NCBI GenBank assembly: GCA_000697475.1
Contig: JNEU01000836.1
Coordinates: forward strand, 226,668 to 290,667
Origin: Lichtheimia corymbifera B2541
Lineage: Eukaryota; Mucoromycota; Mucoromycetes; Mucorales; Lichtheimiaceae
Reading direction: 5' to 3'
Length of the DNA stretch: 64,000 nt
The notes under the pieces are model-generated. The model was not told the DNA's origin, did not search any database, and was given only the letters and a program-made list of their open reading frames with translations. How positions within the stretch are numbered: position 1 is the first letter of the stretch; every line of letters starts with the position of its first letter. Shown here piece after piece: positions 1 to 11,549 of this stretch. The translations under genes and the position numbers were made by a program.

Positions 1-5
1 TGAGC

Positions 6-1624
6 ATGGTTGGTAAGTTGGTTCTCGTAGACGTATTCATGATTAGATGATTCACCCATGTTATATCTATCTAGAAGGGAAACAACTTATTTCACGGCAA
101 GAGTTGGCAGTGATGACCCAAGATTTCAGGGACGGCAAACCCGACGCCCGAAAGTTCATCACCATTGATAACAAGTTGTATGATGTGACCGAATTCGTGG
201 AGGATCATCCTGGTGGTGCTGCTGTATTGATGACTCATGTTGGCAAAGATGCTTCGGGTATGTGTGTGTTTGTGTGCGGAGGAAGGACGATCATTTTTCT
301 GGGCTTACTAACTCTGTCGTATGATTTCTTTTGGGGGGTTTTAGATGTCTTTCATGCCATGCATCCCGAATCTGCTTATGAGATCTTGGCCAACTATTAT
401 GCCGGTGACCTGGAGGAGCAACAGCCATCCGATGACAAACAACAACAACAACAAACGGATGGACCTAACGCCAACTCGGCTGCCTTCGCCACTGAAATGC
501 GTGAACTCCGTGATCGGCTTAAGCGAGAAGGCTACTTTAACGCTAGCGGCTTGTTTTATACTTACAAGGTTGTCTCTACATTGGGTCTATGTGCAGCTGC
601 CTTTGTCATTTTGTATCTATGGGGCAAGACTTCGACCCTGGCGGTAATTGCAGCTGGTCTGCTGGTGGGTCTCTTTTGGCAACAGTGCGGTTGGTTAGCC
701 CATGACTTTGGACATCATCAATGCTTTGGCGATCGACAATGGAATGATGTGATGGTTGTCTTTTTGGGTGACTTTTGTCAGGGCTTCTCATTATCGTGGT
801 GGAAAAACAAGCACAACACTCATCACGCAAGCACCAATGTACATGGCCATGATCCCGATATTGACACTGCCCCTGTTCTCCTTTGGGATGAATTCGCTTC
901 CGCCAACTATTATGGATCCCTTGACGCTGAACCCGGTACCTTGTCTCGTTTCTTTGCTGAAAGCGTCTTGCCCTATCAGACTCGCTATTTCTTTTTCATC
1001 CTTGCATTTGCACGTTTGTCATGGGCCATCCAATCCTTGTTGTATATCCTCAACGAAGGCTCTCTCAGCAAATCCAAGCGTCTCACTCTGTTTGAATCCG
1101 GCTCTCTCATTGCCCACTGGTTGATCTTTACTGCTGCAACCATTGCTTGGATCGATAATATTCGCAACATGCTCCTCTTTTTCCTTGTCAGCCAAACCAC
1201 CACCGGCTATTTGTTGGCCCTTGTGTTCGCCTTGAATCATAATGGTATGCCCGTCATCAGCCAAGAGAAGGCTGAGAATATGGAATTCTACGAGATCCAA
1301 GTTATTACTGGCCGTGATGTATCAATGGGTCCCATGGGCGATTGGTTTATGGGAGGACTCAACTACCAAATCGAGCACCATGTAAGTAATCTCACATGAA
1401 AAGAATATGTAATACGTGGTATACTTATTACGATATACCTTTAGGTATTCCCGAGTATGCCGAGACATAGCCTTTCCAAGGTCAAGCCTATGGTCAAATC
1501 GCTTTGCAAAAAGTACAACATTAGTTACCACGACACCTCGTTCTTGAAGGGAACCATGGAGGTGTTGAGCACCCTAGAAATCGTCCAAAAAATGTCCCTG
1601 AAATTGAGCAAGAAGGCTTTCTAA
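6..1624 (+). CDS. Front-end fatty-acid desaturase, delta-6 type, with N-terminal cytochrome b5 domain
   Basis: Likely introduces the delta-6 double bond into linoleic/alpha-linolenic acyl chains at the ER membrane, using its fused cytochrome b5 as electron donor (known of the family). Exons as read: 6-12, 75-257, 345-1381, 1445-1624. Visible features are the haem-binding HPGG near residue 47, then three histidine boxes: HDFGHH, HNTHH and the front-end hallmark QIEHH, where Q replaces the first H. Hydrophobic segments lie between the boxes. The intron at 258-344 restores the frame to ASDVFHAMHP, and the one at 1382-1444 restores EHHVFPSMPRH. The start is the least certain part: a 7-nt first exon (ATGGTTG) followed by GTAAGT joins in frame at 75, but the first exon could begin before the window. 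An unspliced alternative ATG lies at 47. Delta-6 rather than another front-end regioselectivity is inferred from overall resemblance to mucoralean enzymes. Confidence 0.88.
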
Positions 1625-2042
1625 GCTTCCCACATCAGCCCGCATAATCTCACATACAACCATCACCACCACCACTCCACGCATTACACTTATCCTCCTC
1701 CCTCTCCTCTAGTTTACCATGTTTCCTTGCTTCTCCTCCGATTGATTTTTTTTTCGTGCTTAATATTACTTCTTGAACCCATACATTACATGACTTGTGA
1801 CTGTGCGTGAAAAAGTGATCTTTAGCAACGCCGATATGTATACCCGATCATGGGCCCCGAGTTGATGGTTACGTTATTACTAGGCTGGGTGTGTGTGCCC
1901 CGCATTACCACGTCCCTCCCAATTTCTTTTTTAGTCAGTCAGGCTTGTAGTAATTTCTCATCTTTTGCTCTTTTATTGCTATCCATCATTACTACCACCA
2001 CCGCCTTTCCTTTCAAGCTTTGCCCTCTTTCCAATCGCCAAC
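1625..2042. other. Intergenic stretch after the desaturase
   Basis: 3' UTR-like sequence with a CT-rich run at about 1660-1740 and a T-run at 1745-1755. Short open frames here show no codon pattern or motif that I would trust. I see no RNA gene or repeat. Confidence 0.4.
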
Positions 2043-2274
2043 CATGGATCACTCAATACGAGACGTGCTTGTGCAATGGATTAGCGCCTTAAAGTATCCA
2101 TTTACCGACATTCCTTTTCAACCAGCCACTACCAACAACAACGACAAAAACAACAATGACGACATGGACGCATTCGTTGAATGGGCCAATGCAACGCTTT
2201 CTCCTTTTGAAAAGACCTATGTCTCGTTTCCGGATTATGTTGATTCGAATGATTCCACCTGTGCTGCAGCTTAA
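2043..2274 (+). CDS. Small hypothetical protein (76 aa)
   Basis: I do not recognise this protein. The ATG at 2043 sits in a good context (CCAACCATGG) and opens an uninterrupted 76-residue frame to TAA at 2272. The N-terminus (MDHSIRDVLVQWISALKYPF) looks like an amphipathic helix with two tryptophans. A low-complexity N/D stretch follows near residues 31-40, then an acidic tail. No signal peptide or membrane segment is seen. An in-frame ATG 23 nt upstream (2020) would add eight residues. It lies alone between the desaturase and the convergent SHO1 gene. It may be a complete small gene or the first exon of something longer, because a possible acceptor (TTATTATAG) occurs about 45 nt after the stop. 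Confidence 0.4.
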
Positions 2275-2834
2275 CATCTCGGCCTCTATTATATACCCAT
2301 CATCATCATTATTATTATAGAATTTCATATATACACACATCGTGTTGTCTAATGCCCGCTCCCCATCCCCAAAGGAAAAATGAAAAATATAAATATATAT
2401 ATATAAGGAGCTTTTGTGTTACAAACATATCTCAGACGTCGGTAACATGCCTTTATGATCATAAACACAGATGATGGCAAAGATTTGAACATGGATGAGG
2501 ATGGTGACACGGTGCTTCTTAATGCCCTTTTCTACCACGTGGCGAATCACCATCACATGCCCAAGACCGGGTATAATAGCCACATGGCTGTTTCTGCCAA
2601 GCAAAGAGGTGTCTGTGCTCTCCATAGTATTGTGATGTTGACATGGATCGTCTGTTGGTTAATAAGGTTTAATAGCGTAACAGTATAGATTTAACAGGGA
2701 AAAAGTGAAAAAGGAAACTAATGCAAAAAGCAACAACATTGTCTTTGTATGATTTGCGATAGAGGTGATGCAAGAGTATATAAATATATAAGGTGTAAAA
2801 CGGTGTAAGAGGAAAAAGAGAGGATGATCAACCA
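2275..2834. other. Intergenic, AT-rich, with an ambiguous open frame
   Basis: Contains AT-rich 3' sequence around 2285-2410, including an (AT)n run at 2390-2404. A segment at 2420-2625 is open on both strands for 68-77 codons. The minus-strand frame contains the run SHVAIIPGLGHVMVIRHVVE, which looks protein-like but matches no family I know. I do not call it a gene. Confidence 0.3.
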
Positions 2835-4031
2835 TTATGGTGCAAACTAAGGTATAACATGTTAGCACACGCACGAAAGAACCATACGAGCCAAACACTT
2901 ACATAGTTGCTAGGAATGATACCAGTGGCACCTTCGCTGTTACGTGCCTGCCACCAATTTCCTTTACGCTCCACCACGTGAAGAATATCGCCCTTCTTAA
3001 AGCTCAATTCTGTTGGATCATCTGGGCTTGCTTTATCTAAGATCCATCATATTAGTCGTTTCCCTCTTTTCTACTACGCGTGTGTTGATTCAGACTTACA
3101 GTCATGCAATGCTTCGACTTGAATTGGATAGCTAGCAGGTCCAGCTGGGGACACTGGGGTGGTGGATGAAGCTGCAGCAGGGTGTGGAGTGGCAGCACTG
3201 TTGGGAGGATATTCATTGTATGCGCCAGGGGAAGGCACAATGGTCTTGTCACCCATTTCATATTGCTGAGGAGGATGGGTTGCTACTGCTGCTGCTGCTG
3301 TTGCTGTGGCAGGCGTCTTATCGACATGGTGATGTTCAACACTGTTGTTCATGGCGGTCCAACCATGGCCAAATTGTCCAAGGTAGCTGTTGGGTTCACT
3401 GCCAAAAACGAATACCCACAGGAACTGAAACGCGAATTACCCGGATCAGTACTACTATAACAACAACATCTGGTTGTCTTATTTGTGTGTTACCTGAATA
3501 ATGATCATAATGATATATCCTGCAGCCACAGCGGCGGCACCACCTTGATCAAAGAAACGAGAATCAAACTTTTCAATAGGAAGCACGGAATCGATTTGGC
3601 CATGGAGAAGAGCAATGCTGATAGCAAGCAACGTCAACAACTACGACGACGACGAGGTTCTCGAATTAGGAGCGAATGATCCAACCTATGTTACACATAA
3701 TTTGGTATACACTTACAGCCATTCTGTAATGAAGAAAAGTGCCAGACATGAACACAAAGAGAATGCCAAGAGTCAAAAACAACTCGTAAACAATAATCCA
3801 ATAGCCAACATTTTGCAATGCACGGAAGGCACACACACCACCAAATGCAATCACCCATGCACACTATATATGTAATATGAAACGTTGTAGTGAGTCAAAA
3901 CTGGTTTTTCTCTTGTTACGCGGACATGATACGTGGCGAAGATAGGTGGCATTGGGGTTCCTACTTACGAGTGACAAGGCACCGGTTGTGAGGAGGAAGG
4001 TGTTTTCCATTAACCGGTTAACGGACAACAT
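2835..4031 (-). CDS. SHO1: SHO1-type osmosensor: four membrane segments plus C-terminal SH3 domain
   Basis: Plasma-membrane adaptor that in yeasts links osmotic and cell-wall sensing to the HOG MAP-kinase branch; its SH3 domain binds the MAPKK Pbs2 (family knowledge). Exons on the minus strand: 4031-3969 (start 4031, or the in-frame ATG at 4010), 3863-3717, 3640-3494, 3424-3100, 3036-2903, and a 12-nt last exon 2846-2835 giving F-A-P-stop. The N-terminal half has four hydrophobic segments (for example AGYIIMIIIQFLWVFVF). A Pro/Ala-rich linker follows, then an SH3 domain starting ALHDYKASPDDPTELSF and ending NWWQARN...GIIPSNY, with the conserved ALYDY-like, WW and PSNY elements. The intron at 3099-3037 falls inside ALHD|Y. 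The 5' leader is CT-rich. Length is about 270 aa, normal for Sho1. Confidence 0.88.
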
Positions 4032-4579
4032 GTGTAAATGATATGCAGACACGATAAAGTATATAAAAGTGAAGGAAAAGAAAAAGGGAAAAGATTTGTG
4101 CTGAGTAGAAAAGAAAAGAACAAGTGCTGAGAGAGGGAAAAAGAGAGAAAAGGGAAAGAGAGGGCAAAGCCCGAAACAGATGCAAGTCTGCATGTGGCGT
4201 GCTGTAGCACACGGTTCGACAACAATAGCCTGGTTTAGGCAATGCATTGATCTGCATCATCACCCACACACTCACTCATTATCCAACCTCTCTCCCCTAC
4301 CTTGGTTTCGTTCACACTTTTGTTTCCCTCCTCCCCTATCCCCTTACAGCTTCCCCACTTTTACCTTGCCAAGAAATCCAATCCAATCTCGTGTCCCAAC
4401 AGAAAGCCATGATGCAGGAGCCTATATTCTGTCGTATCTCTAGTAATCCGCAAATTCGGCCCCGGTTATGTTTTGATCACTCACTCAGCTTCTTTTTCTT
4501 GGCTAATACCAAATGACCACTCTTTCTCTGTCTCTCTTGGCGACCATTAAAGTAACCGTATGTGCACGTGTATTACCAT
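4032..4579. other. Intergenic: CT-rich leader of SHO1 and 3' side of the AspRS gene
   Basis: On the minus strand, 4075-4170 is an unbroken pyrimidine-rich tract upstream of the SHO1 start, typical of a fungal promoter or 5' UTR. The rest (4250-4560) is unremarkable. I see no gene. Confidence 0.45.
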
Positions 4580-7167
4580 TTATTCTTTATCAGCTAACTT
4601 TAAGCCATATTCATTCAATTGAGCGGCAGTGACTTCCGACGGGCTATTGACAACCAGGTCTTTTCCACCAGCAGCCTTGGGGAAAGCGATCACATCACGG
4701 ATAGAAGATGCGTGGCACAGGATGGACATTAATCGATCAAAACCTAGATATTGCATCCTATCAATATTCCCATGACAACCTATCTTCATGCTTTGTTCTT
4801 ACCAAGAGCAATGCCACCATGAGGAGGACAACCTGCACTTAATGCATCAATCAAATGATCAAATCGCTCGTATTCATGTCTTTCCAACTACATAAAAAAA
4901 GGTTAAAAATACAATTGCAGAATCATCCAATTTCATATGTACCTGAAGTACTTTATCAAAGATAAAGTTTTGCATGACAGGCGAATGGATACGGATGGAG
5001 CCGCCACCAATTTCCATACCATTGAGCACCAAATCATAATGCTGACCACGCACCTTGGCGGGATCGGTAGCCAATAATGGGATATCTTCATCAAAGGGTG
5101 CAGTAAAAGGATGATGGGTGGCTTGCCAAGTGCGAATGCCTTGCTCGTCTGGGGTGAATAGGGGGAAAGATTCGATCCATAAAAACTTGTATGCATTGGG
5201 ATCCAGCTTCATGACACCAAGATTCTGCAAAACACCGGCCAAGTGTAATCGAACGCGTCCCATCAATGTATTGCCACCCTAATTTTCAAAATGAGTCGCT
5301 TTTCTTTTTTTCCTCCTCCCCTTTGGAGACTTACATAGAGGTATTGCTCACGTTTGTGAACCAACACCAAATCGCCAACATCGATCCCCAGGTCGGTATT
5401 CATTGCACTTGCTTGCTGAGCGTGGCTCGAATGCTTTAGCTTTCCACATTTGGATGGCCATGAGTGGATATTGTTTTCATTGATCTTGACAAATGCAAAG
5501 TCCTATATACGTGGTCAATATCAAGATTTTTCCATGTGCTACCAAAGGGGGGGATTTACCTTTTCATCAGCAAGTTCCAGTTCCTTTTGCATCGCCTTGA
5601 GAGTCCCACCTGTCAAAGCAGCAGCACCCTGTTTGACAACCAAGCAATCCAAGACCGAGTTTTTGTCAACCATATCAGGCAAGTAACTGCCAATATCCTT
5701 GATCTATTGTGACGCCACGCATACACGTTGGTTTTTTTTTAGCCACATAGACACACATATACATGATGCATCGCATGAGACACTTGCCTGCATATCAAAG
5801 CGGACATCGGGCTTGTCCGAGCCATACTATCAAGCATCACCGTTTTTAGTATAGGGCCATTCGAACTATTCTTTCCTTTCTTACCTTGGTCATAGCTTCA
5901 TGATAGGTCATGTGGCGAAAAGTAGAATCATCCAATTTGATGCCAAGTGCTTTATCCCAAATCTGAGTGATGAAACCTTGTACAATGCTCTGGATATCCC
6001 GTGGAGTAACAAAAGACATTTCTAAATCTATCTAACCAAAGTGTCAGCTGATGGTACACATCCTGTTGGTTGGTAGCACACACCTGTGTAAATTCGGGCT
6101 GTCGATCCGCTCGAAGATCCTCGTCTCGAAAACACCGAGCAATTTGAAAATAACGATCAAAACCAGCAGCCATCAGCATTTGCTTGTGTTGTTGTGGACT
6201 TTGGGGCAATGCATAAAATGCACCTTTCTTGCGTGTCGGGACAATGTATTCTCGAGCACCTTCAGGGGTAGACTTGAAAAGGGTGGGGGTCTCAATCTCG
6301 ACAAAATCTAAAACACAATTAGTTTTCATTGTTGTATCATAACAAAGGCCATTTACCATTGTCTATCAAGCATTGGCGTACGGTATTGGCAACTTTGGAT
6401 CGAAGGCGGATATTGTTCTGGAGGTCAGGTCTGCGTAAATCCAAATAGCGGTATCGTAAACGCACTTCTTCATTGGGCTAAATAAAACGGATTAATCATT
6501 CCATCTCATCTTTTGAATAAAAGTCTTACCAAGTTCTTTAATGGTTGTGAAGGCCAAAAGGGCAAAGATGTAGATGCTGGATTCAGGCAATAAATCTTGT
6601 CAATTTCCACTTCGATGGCACCTGTGCTCTGATGCTTGTTGATCATCTCTTCAGGGCGTTTCCGTACAATGCCTTCAGCACAAATCACGCTCTCGGTCGT
6701 CAACTTTTGGATATCAGCTCGAAGTTGTGAATCGCCCGATCGGAAAACAAGTTGTGTGGTACCGGTGGCATCCCGGATAGGAATGAAGATGAGATCCTGA
6801 GACATGGCTCTATAATGATAGTAATGCATTGTGGTCAACCTCTATGTCCACGTGATCCCTTCCTCCCCCCCTTGGTGTACCTGGGAGTTTGTACCCATCC
6901 AGTCAATACAACACGTTCGCCTTCGTTCTTTGCACCAAGGTGACCACACTTTATAGTGCGTTGTGGATAGCTGCCATGAAAGCGATCGCTGTCTCGATAT
7001 CCCACCATAGAAGGCTCATGTTGTTTGCTTCTAATCTGACAGCTGGCATGGAGTCGTTGTCGTCGTAACGATGCAAAGCGTAGGGTGGGCTGTAATCGTT
7101 GTCGAGTAATAGACAAGGTGGTGCTCCTTTGGACAATGTGAGCAATGCGTGTTGACATTTGGAGCAA
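4580..7167 (-). CDS. MSD1: Aspartyl-tRNA synthetase, bacterial/mitochondrial type
   Basis: Class II synthetase charging mitochondrial tRNA-Asp, by family and by a basic, Arg/Ser-rich N-terminus that looks like an import signal. Eleven exons join without a frame break to 664 aa: 7167-6881, 6809-6530, 6477-6357, 6307-6084, 6031-5885, 5826-5788, 5703-5560, 5502-5335, 5278-4943, 4887-4803, 4743-4580. The N-terminal OB-fold contains [14 protein letters not shown]. Motif 2 is [16 protein letters not shown]. The bacterial-type insertion domain follows, and motif 3 is [13 protein letters not shown] near the C-terminus. The intron after RFDMQ (5787-5704) begins GCAAGT, a GC-AG intron; no usable GT donor lies nearby. 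An alternative start at 7158 would shorten the protein by three residues. Upstream on the plus side is 4-5 kb of other minus-strand genes with 190-bp gaps, so each probably has its own promoter. Confidence 0.93.
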
Positions 7168-7358
7168 GTAAACTGGTTGGCTGGCACCAAAGAAGAAAAC
7201 AATGAGCGGACGAAAATCAAGCGGAATGTTGTCCCAGGATTAAAGCAGAGACAAATGTAGCTTTTTTTTAATACACAAATCATTGATGAATGAATACATA
7301 CAATGGGGAAAAGAAAAGAGATGGAATATATTGTAATTGGAGAGAGAGGGAAGGGGAA

Positions 7359-8878
7359 TTATTGCTGTGCACAGCTAACTCCAGGACCACCACGATCTTC
7401 TTCATCGCTTTCATCTTCATCATAAGCTTGTCGAGAATAACCAGTAGATCCATAAGCTGATAAGTCTGCAGTCATTAAACCACATTCATCCACAATATCG
7501 AATTGGTCTTCAGTCATTGTCGGGGCCGTGGGTGGTGGGAAGACATTACGAAGCGAGGCAAGTTGTTCTGTGGCAGCAAATCCATCCGATGGGAACTCGA
7601 CTTCAAAGCGTATATAAAGATCACCATGGGAATCGGGGCGTTTATAGATAGGCATGCCTTCATTTGGAACACGCTTGATCATACCAGGTTGAATCACTTG
7701 TCCAGGTTTGCTTGCAACTCGAATACCACGTCCATCAAGGTGACGCACCACAATACGGTCAAATCCACATAAGGCTTCACCAAGACTGATTTTGACGTTA
7801 CACATTAAATCAGCACCCTTACGCTCAAAGACTGCATGTTCCTTTTGCTCCAACACCAAATTGACATCTCCAGGTTCTATGCCAGGCTATAATAAAAAAT
7901 ATTAGCCTCTTGTTGCTCATCGATGTATATATGTCACATTACCTCTTGATCACCTTCACCACGCATACAGATACGTTGTCCTTCAGCCATACCACGTTCT
8001 ACGTATACATCCAGGAATTTCTTGTCATCCACCACCTTTCGTCCACGACAACGTCTGCATCGATCCTTGACAATCTCGCCTGTGCTATGACATGTTTCAC
8101 AAGGTACTTGCATTTGTTGCATAAGACCCATTCCCATTTGTCGTACAGCCACTCGGAAACCACGGCCTTTGCAGTCTTTACATGGACGGACAGCGCCTGT
8201 CTTGCCACCGCGGCCATTGCACTTGTTACAAATAACACTCTTTTCCAAAGCCATCTTTGTACGTTTGCCGAGATATAAGTCTTCCAAGGAAACCTTCAAT
8301 GGGTATTTCATATTCTCGCCTTTACGTCGTCGAGGAGCACCTCCACCGCCACCGCCGAAACTGGCACCACCAAAGCTAGCACCACCAAAGAATCCTCCGC
8401 CAAACATTTGTTCAAAGAGATCATCGGCTGACATGCCTTCACCGAATCCACCTCCACCACCACGAGGACCTTCTTCTCCAAATTGATCATATTCCGTACG
8501 TCGTTGTGGATCAGATAATACTTCATAAGCATGAGAGATTTCCTTGAACTAAAGAATCGTCAATGAAACCTTCATCCATCATCTATTCATACACACAAAG
8601 ACAACTTACCCGTTCTCCCTCGTCAGGGTTCTTGTCAGGATGATATTTCATAGCCTAAGGATCATAACACACATACGTCAGCCTATATAACAAAAGTCGT
8701 TCCTGTTGACCACTGCATATATACCAGTTTCTTGTAGGCCTATACAAAAGAAAGCACACACCATGAGTCATGCATAATGAATGGCAAGGCACCCCTCTCC
8801 CCAATTGAAGTCTACCTTTCGGATCTCATGATCGCTTGCTGTCACCTCGACACCCAGAATCTCGTAGTAGCTTCCCAT
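7359..8878 (-). CDS. YDJ1: Class A DnaJ/Hsp40 co-chaperone, Ydj1 type, with C-terminal CaaX box
   Basis: Stimulates cytosolic Hsp70 ATPase and delivers clients. Exons: 8878-8816, 8739-8725 (a 15-nt micro-exon encoding AYKKL), 8654-8610, 8548-7943, 7886-7359, giving 418 aa. Visible in order: a J-domain with HPD at residues 31-33, a Gly-rich linker with GGASFGG repeats, and a zinc-binding region with four CxxCxGxG-like repeats (CNKCNGRG, CKDCKGRG, CETCHSTG, CRRCRGRK). The substrate-binding domain follows, and the tail ends CAQQ. That tail is a CaaX box with Q at the last position, so farnesylation and ER-membrane tethering as in Ydj1 are expected. The third and fourth zinc repeats are degenerate at the last glycine, as is common in the family. 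Confidence 0.95.
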
Positions 8879-9131
8879 GATCGCAAACAAAGAAAAAAGA
8901 CCACAGAAACTAAATAGCCGGCCGGATTCATAGTGAAATACTTTTCAGGGAGCGCTGACTTGTAGTATTGGAGGAAACTGATGGAATGCTGGGTCGCATT
9001 GTCTTGAATATCAGCTATGACGAATGAGAATCAAATGGAAACAATAAATCAAGGATGATATTGGATACATCATTTAACAAGTAATAAAGTAGTTTATTGT
9101 ATATACACATGCATTAATAAAGAACCGATCA

Positions 9132-10771
9132 TCATTCAGCTAACATTTTCTGCTCGGGTTGTTGTTGTGGTTGTTGTAAGCGAGGGGTAGTGGAAGGTGG
9201 GGTATCGGTTTTTCTTAATTGTTGAAAGAGGTTATTGATCCTTGCAAGCTCGGATTCAGATCGATCAGGCGGCGGTGCAGATTGTGTCACTTGTCGTAAG
9301 GGAGGTCGTGATGGTGATGATAATAGTTGCTGTTGTTGTGCTGCCATTTCTTCCCTTTGCAAATCCTCAAGTTCCTTTTCCAATTCATCATCATCCAATT
9401 CAGGTACTCGGTTGTTGGCTTCTTCAGTGCCCATCACAATAGCATCCTCCACTTCCTTTTGATCTTCAAACGCCTTTTGCACCTTGAACATGGCTTCATC
9501 CACCGTTGCCAATGATAAGTCTTCTTTGCTAAGGATACTTTGAAGTGCATCCGCTCCCATATTGAAAGCTCGTACCACCTATAACAAAAAAATGTTAATC
9601 CAGGGTAAAAACCTGCCTGCCTGCCACTCCCCTCCCATCCACCTACCTGAAGATCATTCTGGGACGTTTCTATTTTGAGTAACATCATTTCCATGGTCTC
9701 CAAGGATCGTAACCTCCTATCCAAGATCTCCATGATATGCTTCTTCCGCTTGTGCGCATATAATGCTTGTGCTTTTCGCTTTGCTCTGTAATGCTCATGG
9801 GCCATCGTTGCTAACCTACTCATAGGGGTGAGTCTCTACTATTACTCATCCGATCCCTTTCCCCTTCCAACTTACTCTTCCGCTTTGGATTGCAATTCAT
9901 CCACCTGCACCTTGAGTGCATGACATGTCGTTTTCATGCTCACCAATGCACGATCATGCTGTGTAATCTCGGCCTTTTCATCCTTGGCTGGAAACTTGAC
10001 AACAACATATTCCGTTCCATATCCCTTGACGTTGTCAGCAACCGCCACACCCATTTCCGCATTGAGGTATCGAAGCAGTAACCATATATCCGCATCTGTC
10101 AAATCGATGGTATCCAATTGACCATAACGTGCTCGAAATTCAGGCAATGTCATCAAACTGGTGGTAGCATGGGTGACTGTCTGATTGGCATGGGATTGTA
10201 CGATATGCTTGGCAATGCTCTTGAGTGTCGGCATAACAATATAGGTTTCAGATGATGTTGGGTTGCCATTACTCCTTGACCATAACCACTGGCTGATCGA
10301 AGACCACCACCATGTCGAGGATGATATCTCGTTGGGTAGCTGATACAATGTCATAAAATCACGCATGGTCACGAGCTCCTTGTTTTTTACCATGCTATTC
10401 TATTAGGATGATGGATCAGTTTTTGTATTACTGCATGCACATCCACCCCTCTCCAGCTGTCTCTCTCTTACCACAACACAAGATAATGCAAGAGGTTTAC
10501 CGAGACCGGGACGTAGAAAATGACTACCGAGCTCATCCATATCAAACGCGAGTCGATAATCGGCGTTTCCCAACACCCCATGCGCGTTGCAGTCCAGAAT
10601 GACGGATCGCCAGTAGCTCACGTTGGCATTGTATCCATACGGGTTCAGTACAAGCAGCTTGGAAAAATCTGCGTACAAGGAGTTGAGTCGTTGCGTAGGA
10701 TGGTCAAGATCAAAGTCGATGTATTGCTGTGACAAGTAGGCTTGCAATGCGGAACGCTTTCTGGCAGCCAT
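9132..10771 (-). CDS. CHMP7: CHMP7-type ESCRT-III protein
   Basis: CHMP7 recruits ESCRT-III at the nuclear envelope for sealing and pore quality control (family knowledge). Exons 10771-10472, 10399-9876, 9833-9647, 9578-9132 give 485 aa, close to the 450-aa animal protein. The N-terminal half has winged-helix-like sequence (WRSVILDCNAHGVLGN; DADIWLLLRYLN). The C-terminal half is a SNF7 core: basic helix 1 (HYRAKRKAQALYAHKRKKH), helices with a METMLLKIETSQND-like pattern, an ALQSIL segment, then an acidic helix and a Gln/Pro-rich tail. The third intron joins SKAEE|LTPMSRLATMAHEH. Start chosen at MAARKRSAL; an upstream in-frame ATG at 10846 would add an improbable leader. Confidence 0.85.
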
Positions 10772-11245
10772 GATCGCTTTTGGGAAAAGAGCAAGAACCA
10801 ACAACCCAGCTTTGGTATAGGCGATCCCATTTATGCATACACACAAGTGGCATTGTCACCCAATTAGATGTACCACTTTTTAGAGACGTAATACTATTTT
10901 ATAATATAAAAACTGATCATCTATATATGCATTTATGATAAAGCAACAATGATGGATCATGTGATTCAAGATGTACTTATATTAGCGATCACCAAGATCC
11001 TATTACTTCCACTTCCTTGAAACCCCATATAATAATGATCATCACCAGCACTTTTATCCAAGGAGGATTTCTCATGCTGTCGCTGAATGGATCCAGACAA
11101 GGAATCCAGATATCACCATATGTTGATAGTACTACTATGCTCATCCATGCCATATGCCATCAGACTTATTATTCAAAGAGACGTGTTTATCAGCCATTTG
11201 CGTAAGAATAGACAATGGAATGGTCATATCCGGTTTATAGATTTC
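10772..11245. other. Intergenic between CHMP7 and the secreted-peptide array
   Basis: AT-rich promoter-like sequence (for example 10890-10930). I see no gene or repeat. It marks the boundary between conserved housekeeping genes and the accessory array. Confidence 0.4.
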
Positions 11246-11549
11246 TTAATAGGTGGTAGAAGCCTTCTCACACACGCCGGTAACTAGGTTATAATAAGAT
11301 GTCAGAGCATACAATGCAGCAATAACAACGAAAGAGCAATAACAACCTACAACCATTATAGTCACAATCATAGATCTCGTCACACTCAGACTCTCTCCTG
11401 GAATCGGAACATTGTTCTCCTGGAGTGAGATTCCTCACAGCGTTGGCTGTGGCAAGGATAGTGGCAAGAGCTAGTATAGCGAACTTTATTGAAAGTAGAG
11501 CGAGTTGATGTTGTTGATGTTGAGGGATGATAATATCAATGCTGCTCAT
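11246..11549 (-). pseudogene. S copy of the secreted four-cysteine family, ancestral start codon lost
   Basis: Exon 1 is 11549-11354 and exon 2 is 11283-11246; spliced they make a frame of 77 codons. The region aligned with the signal peptide of the paralogues (KFAILALATILATANA) and the cysteine pattern C-x8-C-x5-C-x7-C are kept. At the position of the paralogues' initiator (CTTTCA-ATG-AAG) this copy has ATA (11489-11487). The only upstream in-frame ATG (11549) lies inside TATAAATGAGCAGC, which aligns with the TATA element of the Q promoters, so it is probably upstream of the transcription start. The donor after Y-N is GTTGTA, weak beside the GTAAGT or GTATGT of its relatives. I therefore read it as a decaying copy. 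A functional protein with a 20-residue N-terminal extension is the alternative. Confidence 0.55.

Noticed and set aside
2419..2688. Open frames on both strands (68 and 77 codons), one with SHVAIIPGLGHVMVIRHVVE
   Set aside because: No start context, splice partner or family match, and openness on both strands weakens a coding call.
9235..9515. Plus-strand Ser/Cys-rich frames opposite the CHMP7 tail
   Set aside because: They are antisense shadows of the Gln/Ser-rich C-terminus of CHMP7.
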